From: Streptomyces dengpaensis
GTDB lineage: Bacteria > Actinomycetota > Actinomycetes > Streptomycetales > Streptomycetaceae
Direction of reading: 5' to 3'
Assembly (NCBI RefSeq): GCF_002946835.1
Contig: NZ_CP026652.1
Span: forward strand, 4,216,001 to 4,280,000
DNA length: 64,000 nt
The translations under genes were made by a program, and so were the position numbers. Of the stretch, positions 1-8,816 are shown piece by piece; the first letter of the stretch is position 1, and every line of letters starts with the position of its first letter. The notes under the pieces were generated by a model that was not told where the DNA came from, made no database searches, and was given only the letters and a program-made list of their open reading frames with translations.

Positions 1-1027
1 GGGCGTCCCCGTCCCGGCGGACACCTGGCCGGAGCTGGCGGCGGAGGGCAAGGTCTTCTACGTCTGGTTCGACGCCCCGATCGAGTACATCGGCGCGACG
101 AAGGAGTGGGCGGACCAGGACCCGGAGAACCGCGACTGGAAGTCCTGGTGGTATGACGCGGACTCCGGCGAGAACCCGGTCCGCTACACGGAGTTCATGG
201 CGAAGGACAACGTCCCGTTCCACACGGTGATGTTCCCGGCCACGGAGCTCGGCGTACGCGAGCCCTGGAAGAAGGTCGACTACGTCAAGGCCTTCAACTG
301 GCTGACGTACTACGGCGGGAAGTTCTCCACGTCCCAGAAGCGCGGTGTCTTCACCGACCAGGCGCTGGACACCCTCCCGGCCGACTACTGGCGCTACTTC
401 CTGATCGCCAACGCCCCGGAGTCGGACGACTCGTCCTTCACCTGGGAGCACTTCACGACCACGGTCAACAAGGACCTCGCCGACACGCTCGGCAACTTCG
501 TCAACCGTGTCCTGTCCTTCTCGAAGAAGCGCTTCGGCGAGGAGGTCCCGGCGGGCGCCGAGGCCGGCGAGGCGGAGGCGAAGCTCGGCGAGGAGATCGC
601 GAGCCTGCTGGCCGAGTACGAAACCCAGATGGAGGCCCTCCAGTTCCGCAAGGCGGCCGCCGCGCTGCGCGCCCTGTGGTCGGCGGGCAACTCCTACCTG
701 GAGGAGAAGGCGCCCTGGCTGGAGATCAAGACCAACCCGGAGGGCGCGGCCCTGACCCTCCGTACGGCGATGAACCTGATCCACCTCTACTCGGTGGTCT
801 CGGAACCCTTCATCCCGGCCTCCGCCCAGGCCATGCGCTCGGCGTTCACCCTCGCGGACACTGCATCTGATCAAAAGCGCGCGACGTGGGTGACCCCGGA
901 CGAGGCCCGCACGCTGTCCTCCGTCCCGGCGGGCACCCCCTTCACGGTTCCCCCGGTCCTCTTCGCCAAGATCACGGACGAGGACCTGGAAACGTACAAG
1001 GAGCGCTTCGGCGGCGCCGCGGAGTAA
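1..1027 (+). CDS. metG: Methionyl-tRNA synthetase, C-terminal part (5' end outside window)
   Basis: The frame is open from the left edge (first full codon at base 2), so the N-terminal part lies outside and about 341 codons are seen. The enzyme charges tRNA-Met with methionine in the cytoplasm. Visible are the conserved class I stretch FYVWFDAPIEY (bases 56-88), the KMSKS-type ATP loop in the variant form KFSTS (bases 320-334), and a helical anticodon-binding region. There is no C-terminal Trbp111-like tRNA-binding extension. The gene ends into a strong hairpin and faces a convergent secreted-protein gene. Family assignment is firm; only the length is unknown. Confidence 0.95.
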   Translation, partial: GVPVPADTWPELAAEGKVFYVWFDAPIEYIGATKEWADQDPENRDWKSWWYDADSGENPVRYTEFMAKDNVPFHTVMFPATELGVREPWKKVDYVKAFNWLTYYGGKFSTSQKRGVFTDQALDTLPADYWRYFLIANAPESDDSSFTWEHFTTTVNKDLADTLGNFVNRVLSFSKKRFGEEVPAGAEAGEAEAKLGEEIASLLAEYETQMEALQFRKAAAALRALWSAGNSYLEEKAPWLEIKTNPEGAALTLRTAMNLIHLYSVVSEPFIPASAQAMRSAFTLADTASDQKRATWVTPDEARTLSSVPAGTPFTVPPVLFAKITDEDLETYKERFGGAAE

Positions 1028-1041
1028 CGGCAGCCACGTAA

Positions 1042-1106
1042 CCGAGGGCCCGGGAACGAACAGTGACGCCGACCGACAGCGTCACGAACAGTTCCCGGGC
1101 CCTCGG
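1042..1106. terminator. Nested perfect hairpin between convergent genes
   Basis: A 16-bp perfect inverted repeat (1042-1057 CCGAGGGCCCGGGAAC with 1091-1106) encloses a second 7-bp stem (1063-1069 GTGACGC with 1079-1085). It lies 15 bp after the metG stop and about 36 bp after the stop of the convergent gene, so it probably terminates both transcripts. No T-run follows, as is common in Streptomyces. Confidence 0.8.
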
Positions 1107-1142
1107 CGTCAGAACCGTGGAAACACCCCGGTCCGCACGCGC

Positions 1143-1931
1143 CTACTGCACGTCGACGTAGTCGCCGGTCGCGTTGACGGCGGGGGTGGTGGAGGTGCCG
1201 GCGAAGGACCAGCGCCAGTAGCCGTCCTCGGACGCGGTGGCCGTGGTGCTCAGGGCGCCGGTACTCGAGGTGTTCACCGTCTTGACCGTCGTGTAGGTGG
1301 TGGAGCCCGCCTTGCGGAACTGGAGCTTGACCGGCTGGCCGGCGTAGCCCCGGTAATCGAGGGTGTCCCAGCTGACGCGGGTGAGGCTGCCGCTGACGGT
1401 GAGGGTCCTGCCCTTGACGACCGGCTCCGGGCTCGCGTTGACGGTGAGCTTGGATGTGCGCTTGAGGCGGGTGGTGGTGGCCGCCCACCGCTCGGCCCGG
1501 CTGTCGTCGTTGGCCGACACCTGGACACCGGCCTTCCAGGTCCCGGCGTCGGCGCTGGTCAGCCACGAGTCGGGTTCGAAGGTGAAGGTCTTCGAGCAGG
1601 TGGACGTGGTGGCGCTGGAGGCGACGCAGTCCGCGGGGGTGAAGTCCTCGTTCGGCAGGACGTAGTCGGTGGCGTTGTCGTAGGGGTCGACACCGGACGG
1701 GCCCCGCCACAGGTAGAAGTCCGCGTCCCAGATGCCCGACGGGTCGGTGGCGGTCACGGAAATCGTGACGGTACGGTCGGCCGTGCCGATCACGATGTCC
1801 TTGCCACCGTTGACCAGGACCTGGTTGATCTGGATATCGCCGACGGTCTCGTCCGCCAGCGCGGCCGGAGCGGCGAAGCCGCCCAGCACGGTGGCGGTGG
1901 CGAGCACGGCAAAGATCGCGCGTCTGCGCAT
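1143..1931 (-). CDS. Secreted protein of unknown function
   Basis: The 262-residue product starts with a clear Sec signal peptide (MRRRAIFAVLATATVLGG, hydrophobic core, Ala-rich cleavage region near residue 26, AALA/DE). The mature part is Thr/Ser/Asp-rich and beta-rich in appearance, resembling one or two Ig-like or adhesion-type domains. Two cysteines about ten residues apart (in FTPADCVASS and STCSKTF) could form a disulfide outside the cell. No catalytic motif is recognised. The ATG at 1931 is preceded on the minus strand by AAGGGAGAAAG, a good ribosome-binding site. It is convergent with metG. Function unknown. Confidence 0.8.
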   Translation of the reverse strand: MRRRAIFAVLATATVLGGFAAPAALADETVGDIQINQVLVNGGKDIVIGTADRTVTISVTATDPSGIWDADFYLWRGPSGVDPYDNATDYVLPNEDFTPADCVASSATTSTCSKTFTFEPDSWLTSADAGTWKAGVQVSANDDSRAERWAATTTRLKRTSKLTVNASPEPVVKGRTLTVSGSLTRVSWDTLDYRGYAGQPVKLQFRKAGSTTYTTVKTVNTSSTGALSTTATASEDGYWRWSFAGTSTTPAVNATGDYVDVQ

Positions 1932-2231
1932 CTTTCTCCCTTATGGAGCGAAGAGGCACCCGCCGGAAACAGGACACGGCGGGTGGATGAGACGCCACTC
2001 TAATCACGCCACACGTCGTTCGGCAGCCCCACACCCCCGGACGGGACGTTCCCGCACCCTCGACCCGCACGACCGCAACGGACGGCGGACACGTCTGTCC
2101 CAGACACGGAACCACCCGGTCCTCTATGCACGTCGATCTCCGAGAGGGTATACATCGTGAAGATCATGTGAAGCCAGTGGCTTTACGGGACATGGCTCGA
2201 CATGTGAGTCATCTGAGTGGGGGGTTCATCC
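1932..2231. other. 300-bp divergent intergenic region
   Basis: This stretch separates the divergent secreted-protein gene and the PH-domain gene and must hold both promoters. It is somewhat richer in A/T than the flanking genes (for example around 2140-2200). I could not assign a convincing -35/-10 pair, repeat or hairpin, and no open frame in it looks coding. Confidence 0.4.
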
Positions 2232-2597
2232 ATGGCACTTTTCGGGAACGCGCACACCGTCGACCCGGCCTCGGCACAGCAGGACTTCGCGCGCCTGATG
2301 GGCCAGAACGAGCAGGTCCACGCGGCGTACCAGCTGATACGCGACACCATCCTGTTCACCGACCGTCGCCTCATCCTGGTCGACAAGCAGGGCATCACCG
2401 GCAAGAAGGTGGAGTACCACTCCATCCCGTACCGCAGCATCACCCACTTCGCGGTGGAGACCGCCGGCACCTTCGACCTCGACGCCGAGCTGAAGATCTG
2501 GATCTCCGGCTCCTCGGTCCCCGTCGAGAAGACCTTCACGAAGGGCGTCGACATCTACGAGGTCCAGGCGATCCTCACGCAGTTCGTTGCGCGGTAG
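2232..2597 (+). CDS. Bacterial PH-domain protein
   Basis: The 121-residue product matches the small bacterial pleckstrin-homology-like proteins. An N-terminal helix is followed by a beta sandwich with the pattern ILFTDRRLILVDKQG, a Y-rich strand (VEYHSIPYRSITHF) and a strand with Asp-Leu-Asp (TFDLDAELKIWISG), and the protein ends in a capping helix (VDIYEVQAILTQFVAR). It is cytoplasmic, with no signal or membrane segment. I prefer the ATG at 2232 over the in-frame GTG at 2217, because the G-run at 2219-2224 then serves as ribosome-binding site. Members are often linked to membrane or stress functions, but the role here is unknown. Confidence 0.8.
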   Translation: MALFGNAHTVDPASAQQDFARLMGQNEQVHAAYQLIRDTILFTDRRLILVDKQGITGKKVEYHSIPYRSITHFAVETAGTFDLDAELKIWISGSSVPVEKTFTKGVDIYEVQAILTQFVAR

Positions 2598-2744
2598 ATC
2601 CGCTGGTCACTGCCCCTCCCTCGCCTGCTGACATCCGCTCACTCGCGCGAGGGCGGGGCCCTCGCCGGGACACCACCGCGGCGGCCGGTCCGGGGAGCGG
2701 CCCCCGGCGCTGGCATGTCCGCGCCCACCCGTATGGTTTCCGCC

Positions 2745-3221
2745 ATGGCAGTCCCCGAGGTCATTCCGATCGCCTATGAGCCGAAGCACCGTACCGAGAC
2801 CATCGGACGGTACGCGGACGGTCAGTTCCTGGCGTCGATCACGTACGCGTTCCCCGAAGGGTTCCGTCCCGACGACGGCTGGGAAGAGCACAAACGCCTG
2901 TACACGGTGCTCCACACCTTCGACGCCGACGGCCACTACCGCGACTCGGAGATCTGGTGCGCGGGCACCTGGGCCGAGCAGCAGCGCGACCCGCACGGCG
3001 ACAACTCGGTCCTCTCCCAGGCCCGCGTCCACCTGGCGAAACTGCTGCGCAGCCTGCCCCGCCGCTCCTACACCGACATCGCGATCCGCCCCTTCCAACT
3101 CACCTTCGACGGCGTGCGGTTCGGCCTGCTGACGGGAGAGGACGGGGGCGAGGGCTGGGCCGAGCTCTACCCGGACCACCTCGGGTTCGGCGAGCCCTGG
3201 GACGGTACGTACGACACGTGA
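2745..3221 (+). CDS. Conserved hypothetical protein
   Basis: The 158-residue soluble product looks like an actinobacterial conserved hypothetical: MAVPEVIPIAYEP at the start, then alternating strands and aromatic residues (WCAGTWAEQQRD, DIAIRPFQLTFDGVRFGL). There is no signal peptide, membrane segment or known motif. The ATG at 2745 is chosen over the upstream ATG at 2715 because the extra ten residues look like untranslated leader. The last codons (GTYDT and stop) are the first unit of a four-copy degenerate tandem repeat running downstream. Function unknown. Confidence 0.7.
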   Translation: MAVPEVIPIAYEPKHRTETIGRYADGQFLASITYAFPEGFRPDDGWEEHKRLYTVLHTFDADGHYRDSEIWCAGTWAEQQRDPHGDNSVLSQARVHLAKLLRSLPRRSYTDIAIRPFQLTFDGVRFGLLTGEDGGEGWAELYPDHLGFGEPWDGTYDT

Positions 3222-3276
3222 CGGTACGTAGGACACGTGAAGTACGCACGACACCTGCGGTACGTACGGGGCCTGA
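3204..3276 (+). repeat. Four degenerate 18-19 bp repeats starting at a gene's stop codon
   Basis: Units begin at 3204, 3223, 3241 and 3259. The first reads GGTACGTACGACACGTGA and ends with the TGA stop of the upstream gene (3219-3221). The second differs by one base and the last two are more diverged. This is one of a set of stop-codon-containing tandem duplications in this window. Confidence 0.75.
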
Positions 3277-3303
3277 GGGCCTCTGAGCGGCCCGCTCCCT
3301 GGC

Positions 3304-3630
3304 TCATTCCCGACTGCCGTCCTCCCGCCGGGCCCGGCGGGCGCGGCTCTGCCTGATGGCGGCCGCGGCGAGGGCGAGCAGGACGCCGGCACCGAGCGAG
3401 CCGAGGAACTCCGGCAGGGCGTCACGTACGAGTGAGTGTCCGCCCGTCGCTCCGTCGGGAACCGCGGGCGCCGCGGGAGCGGGCGCGGTGGGAGCGCCAG
3501 CCGCCGGTGCGACGGGCAGGCTCGCCAGCAGAAGCGCGCAAACGAGCAAACGGTACCGCAGTGGCGCCGCACGGCCACCGCTTCGGCCAGGAAGCACCCC
3601 ACGCGCACACGGTTGCCTTAGCTTGAACAT
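3304..3630 (-). CDS. Small membrane-anchored exported protein, unknown function
   Basis: The 108-residue product has an N-terminal signal-like segment (YRLLVCALLLASLPVAPAAGA, about residues 26-46), a short Ala/Pro linker, a C-terminal membrane helix (LGSLGAGVLLALAAAAI) and a basic tail (RQSRARRARR). This suggests a protein displayed outside with a cytosolic basic end. The ATG at 3630 has an excellent ribosome-binding site, AAAGGGG, seven bases upstream. The layout matches the unrelated product at 32761-33261. No function can be assigned. Confidence 0.6.
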   Translation of the reverse strand: MFKLRQPCARGVLPGRSGGRAAPLRYRLLVCALLLASLPVAPAAGAPTAPAPAAPAVPDGATGGHSLVRDALPEFLGSLGAGVLLALAAAAIRQSRARRARREDGSRE

Positions 3631-3769
3631 ATCGCCCCTTTGAATGAAGTGGGTGGGAGAGACCGGGCCGTTGCGAACCGGCGGGCAGCAGGAAGCACGG
3701 CCCGGTCTCGGCAGGACCGGCCGTCGCTGACCAGCCGGTTTCTCCAGTCGACACCCTCGGGGACGGGCC

Positions 3770-4504
3770 GTGGACGCCGAACGCGACGTACGCCGGCGTC
3801 AGAAGGAGTCCTACCGGGCCCAACAGGCGCGTCTCACCGCCCGCCTCAAGCGTGTGGAGGGCGACGCGGCAGCAGCCCGCGACCGACTAGCCGCGCTGAC
3901 GATGACACTGAACGAGACGAGGGCCCGCGAGTCGGCCGCCGTACAACTGTCCCCCGCCACGGCCCCGGCCAACACCATTCCAGCCGCCACAGCTCCCGCC
4001 AACACAGCTCCAGCCACGACCGCTCCCGCCAACACAGCTCCAGCCGTAACCGATCAGGCCGCCGCCGGCCTGCCTCCGTGGTACAGCCTCGCACCGCACC
4101 CGCTCGTCGCCGACTTCACGGACCCAGGCACGCAGTACGACTCCTCCGCCTGGTTCGGCGCCTTCCCGGACCCGTACGACGGCCCCGGGCTCCAGTACGA
4201 CGGCTACGGGCTCCCGTACGACCACTCCGCCCCGTACAACGCGCACGCGTACGCCGGCTACCCCGGCCCGTACAACGCTGACAGCTACGCGCCCCCGTAC
4301 TACGCCACTGGCCACGGCACGGTCGTACAGACGCTCCCCGCACCGCGCAGGCGCCTCCTGATCGCTCCCTTCCCACAGTTCGCGCTGCCGGCCCTGCCCC
4401 CGAATCCGGCGCCCTCACCCGAACCCCTTCCACGCACATCCCCCCTGCGCAGACTCTTCAGGCGACCCCGCCGGGGAAAGCACGCACGGGGCCGCGGCGA
4501 CTGA
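3770..4504 (+). CDS. Low-complexity coiled-coil and Tyr/Pro-rich protein
   Basis: The 244-residue product (GTG start at 3770, preceded by GGGGACGG) starts with a charged helix likely to be a coiled coil (about residues 1-58, Arg/Ala/Glu-rich). It continues with Ala/Pro/Thr repeats (about 60-95), a Tyr/Gly/Pro-rich stretch with many YD, YN and PY pairs (about 115-185), and a Pro-rich, strongly basic end (RRLFRRPRRGKHARGRG). There is no signal or membrane segment. It may be a disordered, assembly-prone protein, but no family is recognised. Other frames are open here, so the call is moderate. Confidence 0.5.
   Translation: MDAERDVRRRQKESYRAQQARLTARLKRVEGDAAAARDRLAALTMTLNETRARESAAVQLSPATAPANTIPAATAPANTAPATTAPANTAPAVTDQAAAGLPPWYSLAPHPLVADFTDPGTQYDSSAWFGAFPDPYDGPGLQYDGYGLPYDHSAPYNAHAYAGYPGPYNADSYAPPYYATGHGTVVQTLPAPRRRLLIAPFPQFALPALPPNPAPSPEPLPRTSPLRRLFRRPRRGKHARGRGD
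3962..4051 (+). repeat. Three 30-bp in-frame tandem repeats
   Basis: Units at 3962-3991, 3992-4021 and 4022-4051 encode variants of the decapeptide APANTAPATT. The second and third are almost identical, the first more diverged. The period is a multiple of three, so copy-number change would keep the frame. Confidence 0.75.
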
Positions 4505-4535
4505 TCGTCGCCGTCTTCGCGTGCACATACGGAAG

Positions 4536-4565
4536 TGGCCCGGAACCGACGGCGGTTCCGGGCCA
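4536..4565. terminator. Hairpin between convergent genes
   Basis: Perfect 12-bp arms TGGCCCGGAACC (4536-4547) and GGTTCCGGGCCA (4554-4565) flank a GACGGC loop and are followed by TTT on the plus strand. The hairpin sits between the converging gene at 3770-4504 and aspS. Confidence 0.85.
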
Positions 4566-4581
4566 TTTCACGAAGCGTGAC

Positions 4582-6342
4582 CTACTTCGGCTGCGGCTTG
4601 CGCACCGAGATGTTCAGCTCCCGCAGACGCGTCTCGTCCAGCTCCGTCGGCGCGCCCATCATCAGGTCCTGCGCGTTGCCGTTGAGCGGGAACGAGATCG
4701 TCTCGCGGATGTTCGGCTCGTCCGCGAGGAGCATGACGATGCGGTCGACGCCCGGGGCGATACCGCCGTGCGGCGGGGCGCCGAAGCGGAAGGCGCGGAG
4801 CATGCCCGCGAACTGCTCCTCGACGGTCTCCCGGTCGTAGCCCGCGATCTCGAACGCCTTGAGCATGATCTCCGGCTCGTGGTTCCGGATCGCGCCGGAG
4901 GACAGCTCGACGCCGTTGCAGACGATGTCGTACTGCCAGCCGAGGATGTCCAGCGGGTCCTGGGTCTCCAGGGCCTCCAGGCCGCCCTGCGGCATCGAGA
5001 ACGGGTTGTGCGAGAAGTCGATCTTGCCGTCGTCGTCCTTCTCGTACATCGGGAAGTCGACGACCCAGCAGAAGCGGAAGACATCCGACTCGAAGTGCCC
5101 GGCACGCTTCGCGGCTTCGACCCGCACCGCGCCCATGATCTTCGAGACCTCGTCGAAGTCGCCCGCGCCGAAGAACACCGCGTGGCCGGGGGCCAGCGAC
5201 AGCCGCTTCGTCAGCTCCGCGACGTTCTCCTCCGTCAGGAACTTCGCGATGGGACCGGACAGCGAGCCGTCCTCGGCCACCCGCACCCAGGCCAGGCCCT
5301 TCGCGCCCTGCGAGACCGCGAAGTCACCGAGCTGGTCGAAGAACTTCCGGGGCTGCGCGGACACGTCCGGCACCGGCAGGGCGCGTACGTGCTTGCTCGC
5401 GAAGGCCTTGAACTCGGAGCCCTCGAAGATGTCGGTGATGTCGACCAGCTCCAGCTGGGCCCGCAGGTCCGGCTTGTCGGAGCCGTACTTCAGCATCGCC
5501 TCACGGAACGGGATGCGCGGGAAGGGGGAGGTGACGTGGCGGCCGTTGCCGAACTCCTCGAAGAGCTCGGTCATGAGCTTCTCGATCGGCTGGAACACGT
5601 CCTCCTGCTCGACGAAGGACATCTCCACGTCGAGCTGGTAGAACTCGCCCGGCGAGCGGTCCGCGCGCGCGTCCTCGTCGCGGAAGCAGGGCGCGATCTG
5701 GAAGTAGCGGTCGAAGCCGGAGATCATCAGCAGCTGCTTGAACTGCTGCGGGGCCTGCGGCAGCGCGTAGAACTTGCCCGGGTTGAGGCGCGAGGGGACG
5801 ACGAAGTCGCGGGCGCCCTCCGGGGAGGTGGCGCTGAGGATCGGCGTCGCCATCTCGTTGAAGCCCAGGGCCGTCATCTTGTGGCGGATCGCCGAGATGA
5901 CCGCAGTACGCAGCATGATGTTGCGGTGCATGCGCTCGCGGCGCAGGTCGAGGAAGCGGTACTCCAGGCGCCGCTCCTCGTTGACGCCGTCCTCGGCGTT
6001 GATCGTGAACGGGAGCGGGGCGGCTGCGCCGAGCAGCTCGACCTCGCTCACCTCGACCTCGATCTCGCCGGTGGGCAGATCCGGGTTCACGTTCTCCGCG
6101 CCGCGCGAGACGACCTTGCCGTCGACGCGGACCGTCGACTCCTTGGTGAGCTTGTCGAGGGCCTCGTAGGCGGGCGTGCCGGGCCGGGCGACGAGCTGCG
6201 TGATGCCGTAGTGGTCGCGCAGATCGATGAAGAGGATGCCGCCCAGGTCTCGGCGATTGTGCAGCCAGCCGCTCAGCCGGACGTCGCTTTCGACGTCAGA
6301 GGCGCGGAGCTCGCCGCAGGTGTGGGACCTGTACCGATGCAT
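4582..6342 (-). CDS. aspS: Aspartyl-tRNA synthetase
   Basis: This 586-residue class II synthetase charges tRNA-Asp; many actinobacterial forms also misacylate tRNA-Asn for GatCAB to correct. The order is: OB-fold anticodon-binding domain (about 1-110, [12 protein letters not shown]), catalytic core with motif 2 ([15 protein letters not shown] from residue 220), the bacterial GAD insertion domain (about 300-410), and motif 3 ([14 protein letters not shown], 526-539). Length is typical of bacterial AspRS. The ATG at 6342 gives the standard N-terminus [13 protein letters not shown] perfect parS site lies about 35 bp upstream. Confidence 0.97.
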   Translation of the reverse strand: MHRYRSHTCGELRASDVESDVRLSGWLHNRRDLGGILFIDLRDHYGITQLVARPGTPAYEALDKLTKESTVRVDGKVVSRGAENVNPDLPTGEIEVEVSEVELLGAAAPLPFTINAEDGVNEERRLEYRFLDLRRERMHRNIMLRTAVISAIRHKMTALGFNEMATPILSATSPEGARDFVVPSRLNPGKFYALPQAPQQFKQLLMISGFDRYFQIAPCFRDEDARADRSPGEFYQLDVEMSFVEQEDVFQPIEKLMTELFEEFGNGRHVTSPFPRIPFREAMLKYGSDKPDLRAQLELVDITDIFEGSEFKAFASKHVRALPVPDVSAQPRKFFDQLGDFAVSQGAKGLAWVRVAEDGSLSGPIAKFLTEENVAELTKRLSLAPGHAVFFGAGDFDEVSKIMGAVRVEAAKRAGHFESDVFRFCWVVDFPMYEKDDDGKIDFSHNPFSMPQGGLEALETQDPLDILGWQYDIVCNGVELSSGAIRNHEPEIMLKAFEIAGYDRETVEEQFAGMLRAFRFGAPPHGGIAPGVDRIVMLLADEPNIRETISFPLNGNAQDLMMGAPTELDETRLRELNISVRKPQPK

Positions 6343-6375
6343 CGTCGTTCATCCAGTCTTCGCGGATCGGGGTCT

Positions 6376-6389
6376 GTTTCACGTGAAAC
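6376..6389. other. parS chromosome-segregation site
   Basis: GTTTCACGTGAAAC is a perfect 14-bp palindrome identical to the Streptomyces parS consensus bound by ParB. It sits between aspS and the phosphatase gene. Streptomyces parS sites cluster around oriC, so the site also indicates map position. Confidence 0.93.
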
Positions 6390-6454
6390 GTCCAAGGCCT
6401 GGGCCCGGACCTCCCAAGGGTACCGGGCACCCCAAGATCGCCGCCCCCAATACT

Positions 6455-6569
6455 CTCGGCGGCAAGTACGGATCACTCTCGGTGGCGGGAATGGGTCATC
6501 CTCGGTGGCGGATACGGATCATCCTCGGTGGCGGATACAGGTCATTCTCGGTGGCAGGTGCGGATCACC
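6455..6569. repeat. Five tandem 23-bp repeats upstream of the phosphatase gene
   Basis: Units start exactly every 23 bp at 6455, 6478, 6501, 6524 and 6547. Each begins CTCGG(T/C)GGC and has GATCA or GGTCAT near its end. The array ends 18 bp before the ATG at 6588, so it lies in the promoter or leader. Unspaced repeats of this kind could be a multi-site operator or slippage product; it is not a CRISPR. Confidence 0.85.
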
Positions 6570-6587
6570 TCTTCATACAGTGGGTCA

Positions 6588-8816
6588 ATGCTCACTGGTG
6601 AGGCCCTGCCCACGGTGGGGGACGTGCTGGCCGCCCTCGCGACCGGCCTGTGGCGCTGGGACAACGCCACGGGACTGGTCACCTTCGACGCCGAGGCCGC
6701 CCGGCTCATCGGTCTGCCCGCGCAGCCGGCGACGCTCACCGTGGCCGCCACGCGCTCCCACTTCCACCCCGCCGACTGGAACGAGATCGACGGGGTCGTG
6801 CACCTCGCCGTCGCCGAGGGCACCCTCGCCGAATCCCGGATGCGGATCATGGACGAGCACGGCCGGGTGATCCGCACCGTCCGCAGCCGCTCCAGGCCGA
6901 TCATCGACCCGAAGACCGGGGAGTTCGAGCTGATCGGCACCCTTCAGGAGGTCTCCGAACAGCCGCCGGACGCCGCCGCTCGCACGCCCCTCACCGGCGA
7001 CTGGCGCCGATCACGGGAGGCGTTCCTGCTGGACGCGGGGCGGGCACTGGCCGAGGCACGGTCCACGGAGGAGGTGCTGCGGGTCGCGGCCGGGCTGTCG
7101 ATGCCCGGCTTCTCCCCTGACGGGCTCGCCGTCTTCGGCGCGGAGGGCGACCGGCTCACCCTCATCGGCCACCACGGGCACCAGCCGGGCGACGAGGGAC
7201 CCTTCACCCACATGGGGCTGAGCACGAACTATCCGGCCGCGGAAGTCGTCCGCACCGGCCGTGCCGTCTACCTCTCCTCCCCGGAGGAGTACAAGGAGCG
7301 CTACCCCGGCTCCTGGCCGCTCGCCCAGCACTTCGGCCGGCAGTCCTGGGCGTTCCTGCCCCTCAGTGTGGCGGGCCGCACCATGGGCGCGTGGATGGCG
7401 GCCTTCACGTACCACGTCACCTTCACGCCCGACGAGCGCTCGGTCCTCACGACCGTCGCCCGCATGCTCGCCCAGGCCCTCACGCGCGCCGGAGCCGAAG
7501 AGACCGAGCGCGAGCTGACCGACGGGCTCCAGCGCTCGATGATGCCCACCCTGGGCCCCCAGATACCGGGCATGAGCGTCGCCGCCCGCTACGTCCCCAC
7601 CGGCGGCGGCCTGCAGGTCGGCGGCGACTGGTACGACATGATCCCGCTCCCGACCGGCCGCTTCGCCCTGGTCATCGGCGACGTCCAGGGCCACGACGTC
7701 CGCGCGGCCGGGCTGATGGGCCAGCTCCGCATCGCCCTGCGCGCGTACGCCTCCGAGGGCCACCATCCGGACGCGGTCCTCTCCCGTGCCTCGCGCTTTC
7801 TGTACGGGGTCACGGAGTCGGTGACGTACGGGTCGAGCGGCGGCGCGGGCAACGGCGGCAGCAGCAACGGCAAAGGAGAGGGCTGCGATCATCGCTTCGC
7901 GACCTGCCTGTACGTCGAGGTCGACCCGGCGACCGGGACGCTCGACATCGCCCGCGCCGGGCACCCTGACCCCGCGATACGCATGGCCGACGGAACCGTG
8001 CTGATGCGGCCGACCGCGGGTGGGCTACCGCTCGGCATCGACCCGGACGCCGACTATCCGAAGACCCGGCTCGTCCTGGAACCCGGCGAGACCATGCTCA
8101 TGTGCACCGACGGACTCATCGAGACCGGCGGTCACGACCTCGACACCGGCTGGCGCCGCATCCGCCGGACCCTCGAATCCCACCACGGCGACATGGAGTC
8201 CCTCGCGGAGGCCCTCGTCCAGGCCGTCCACGGGCCCTCCTCGCACCACACCCCCGGGCCGCTGATCGACCGGCGCGAGGACGACATAGCCCTCCTGCTG
8301 CTGTGCCGGGAGGAAGAGGGCCGCGGCGACACGGCCACGACCGTACGGCCGGCGCGCCGCACGATGCTGACCGTGGCGCAGGCTGAGCCCGAGTGCATCG
8401 CCGGGGCGCGCCAGCAACTGCGGGAGTTCCTCCATGACTGGGACTCCGAGGACCGGGTCGACTCCGCGGTCCTCCTCGTCTCGGAGATGATCACCAACGT
8501 CCTCGTGCACACCGACGCCGACGCGCTGCTCGTCGCCGAGGTGACCGGCGACCCGGGCGAGCGGCGGATGCGGGTCGAGGTCACCGACGCCGGCGACGAC
8601 CTGCCGCACCGGCGCCATCCCGGCGAACTGGCGTCCTCCGGGCGCGGGTTGGTCCTCGTCGAACTCCTCGCGGACTCATGGGGCGTGGACCCGCGCGGGA
8701 AGGGGAAGAGCATCTGGTTCGAGTTCTACGAGTGCTACGAGCCCGACGCCTCCGGCGCGCCCGGGGAGCCTGGGGCTTCCGACGCGTCTGACGCGTCTGA
8801 CGCCTGTGACGCGTAA
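6588..8816 (+). CDS. PAS-GAF-SpoIIE phosphatase with C-terminal anti-sigma-type ATPase domain
   Basis: This 742-residue cytoplasmic signalling protein has, in order, a PAS fold (about 10-115), a GAF domain (about 150-310), a PP2C/SpoIIE phosphatase (about 315-560, with GGDWYD near 345, IGDVQGHD near 362 and TDGLIE near 506), and an HATPase_c domain of the RsbW type (about 600-710, N-box SEMITNVLVH, G-box SSGRGLVLVE). Such proteins usually dephosphorylate an anti-sigma antagonist and phosphorylate or bind partners, linking a sensed signal to a sigma factor. The ATG at 6588 is chosen because the longer frame begins inside the 23-bp repeat array. The tail (ASDASDASDACDA) overlaps the converging gene by 82 bp. 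Confidence 0.9.
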   Translation: MLTGEALPTVGDVLAALATGLWRWDNATGLVTFDAEAARLIGLPAQPATLTVAATRSHFHPADWNEIDGVVHLAVAEGTLAESRMRIMDEHGRVIRTVRSRSRPIIDPKTGEFELIGTLQEVSEQPPDAAARTPLTGDWRRSREAFLLDAGRALAEARSTEEVLRVAAGLSMPGFSPDGLAVFGAEGDRLTLIGHHGHQPGDEGPFTHMGLSTNYPAAEVVRTGRAVYLSSPEEYKERYPGSWPLAQHFGRQSWAFLPLSVAGRTMGAWMAAFTYHVTFTPDERSVLTTVARMLAQALTRAGAEETERELTDGLQRSMMPTLGPQIPGMSVAARYVPTGGGLQVGGDWYDMIPLPTGRFALVIGDVQGHDVRAAGLMGQLRIALRAYASEGHHPDAVLSRASRFLYGVTESVTYGSSGGAGNGGSSNGKGEGCDHRFATCLYVEVDPATGTLDIARAGHPDPAIRMADGTVLMRPTAGGLPLGIDPDADYPKTRLVLEPGETMLMCTDGLIETGGHDLDTGWRRIRRTLESHHGDMESLAEALVQAVHGPSSHHTPGPLIDRREDDIALLLLCREEEGRGDTATTVRPARRTMLTVAQAEPECIAGARQQLREFLHDWDSEDRVDSAVLLVSEMITNVLVHTDADALLVAEVTGDPGERRMRVEVTDAGDDLPHRRHPGELASSGRGLVLVELLADSWGVDPRGKGKSIWFEFYECYEPDASGAPGEPGASDASDASDACDA

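Noticed and set aside
3640..4281. 213-residue plus-strand frame overlapping the coiled-coil gene
   Set aside because: Its Arg/Pro-rich translation is a frame-shifted reading of the same repeats; the GTG-started frame at 3770 has better structure.
6455..6569. Possible CRISPR array
   Set aside because: The repeats are contiguous without spacers and no cas gene is present; the same holds for 31807-31919 and 36365-36472.
4768..6870. 700-residue plus-strand open frame over aspS
   Set aside because: It is antisense to the well-conserved aspS, with composition dominated by Arg, Leu and Val as in frames mirrored from GC-rich genes; no domain is recognised.
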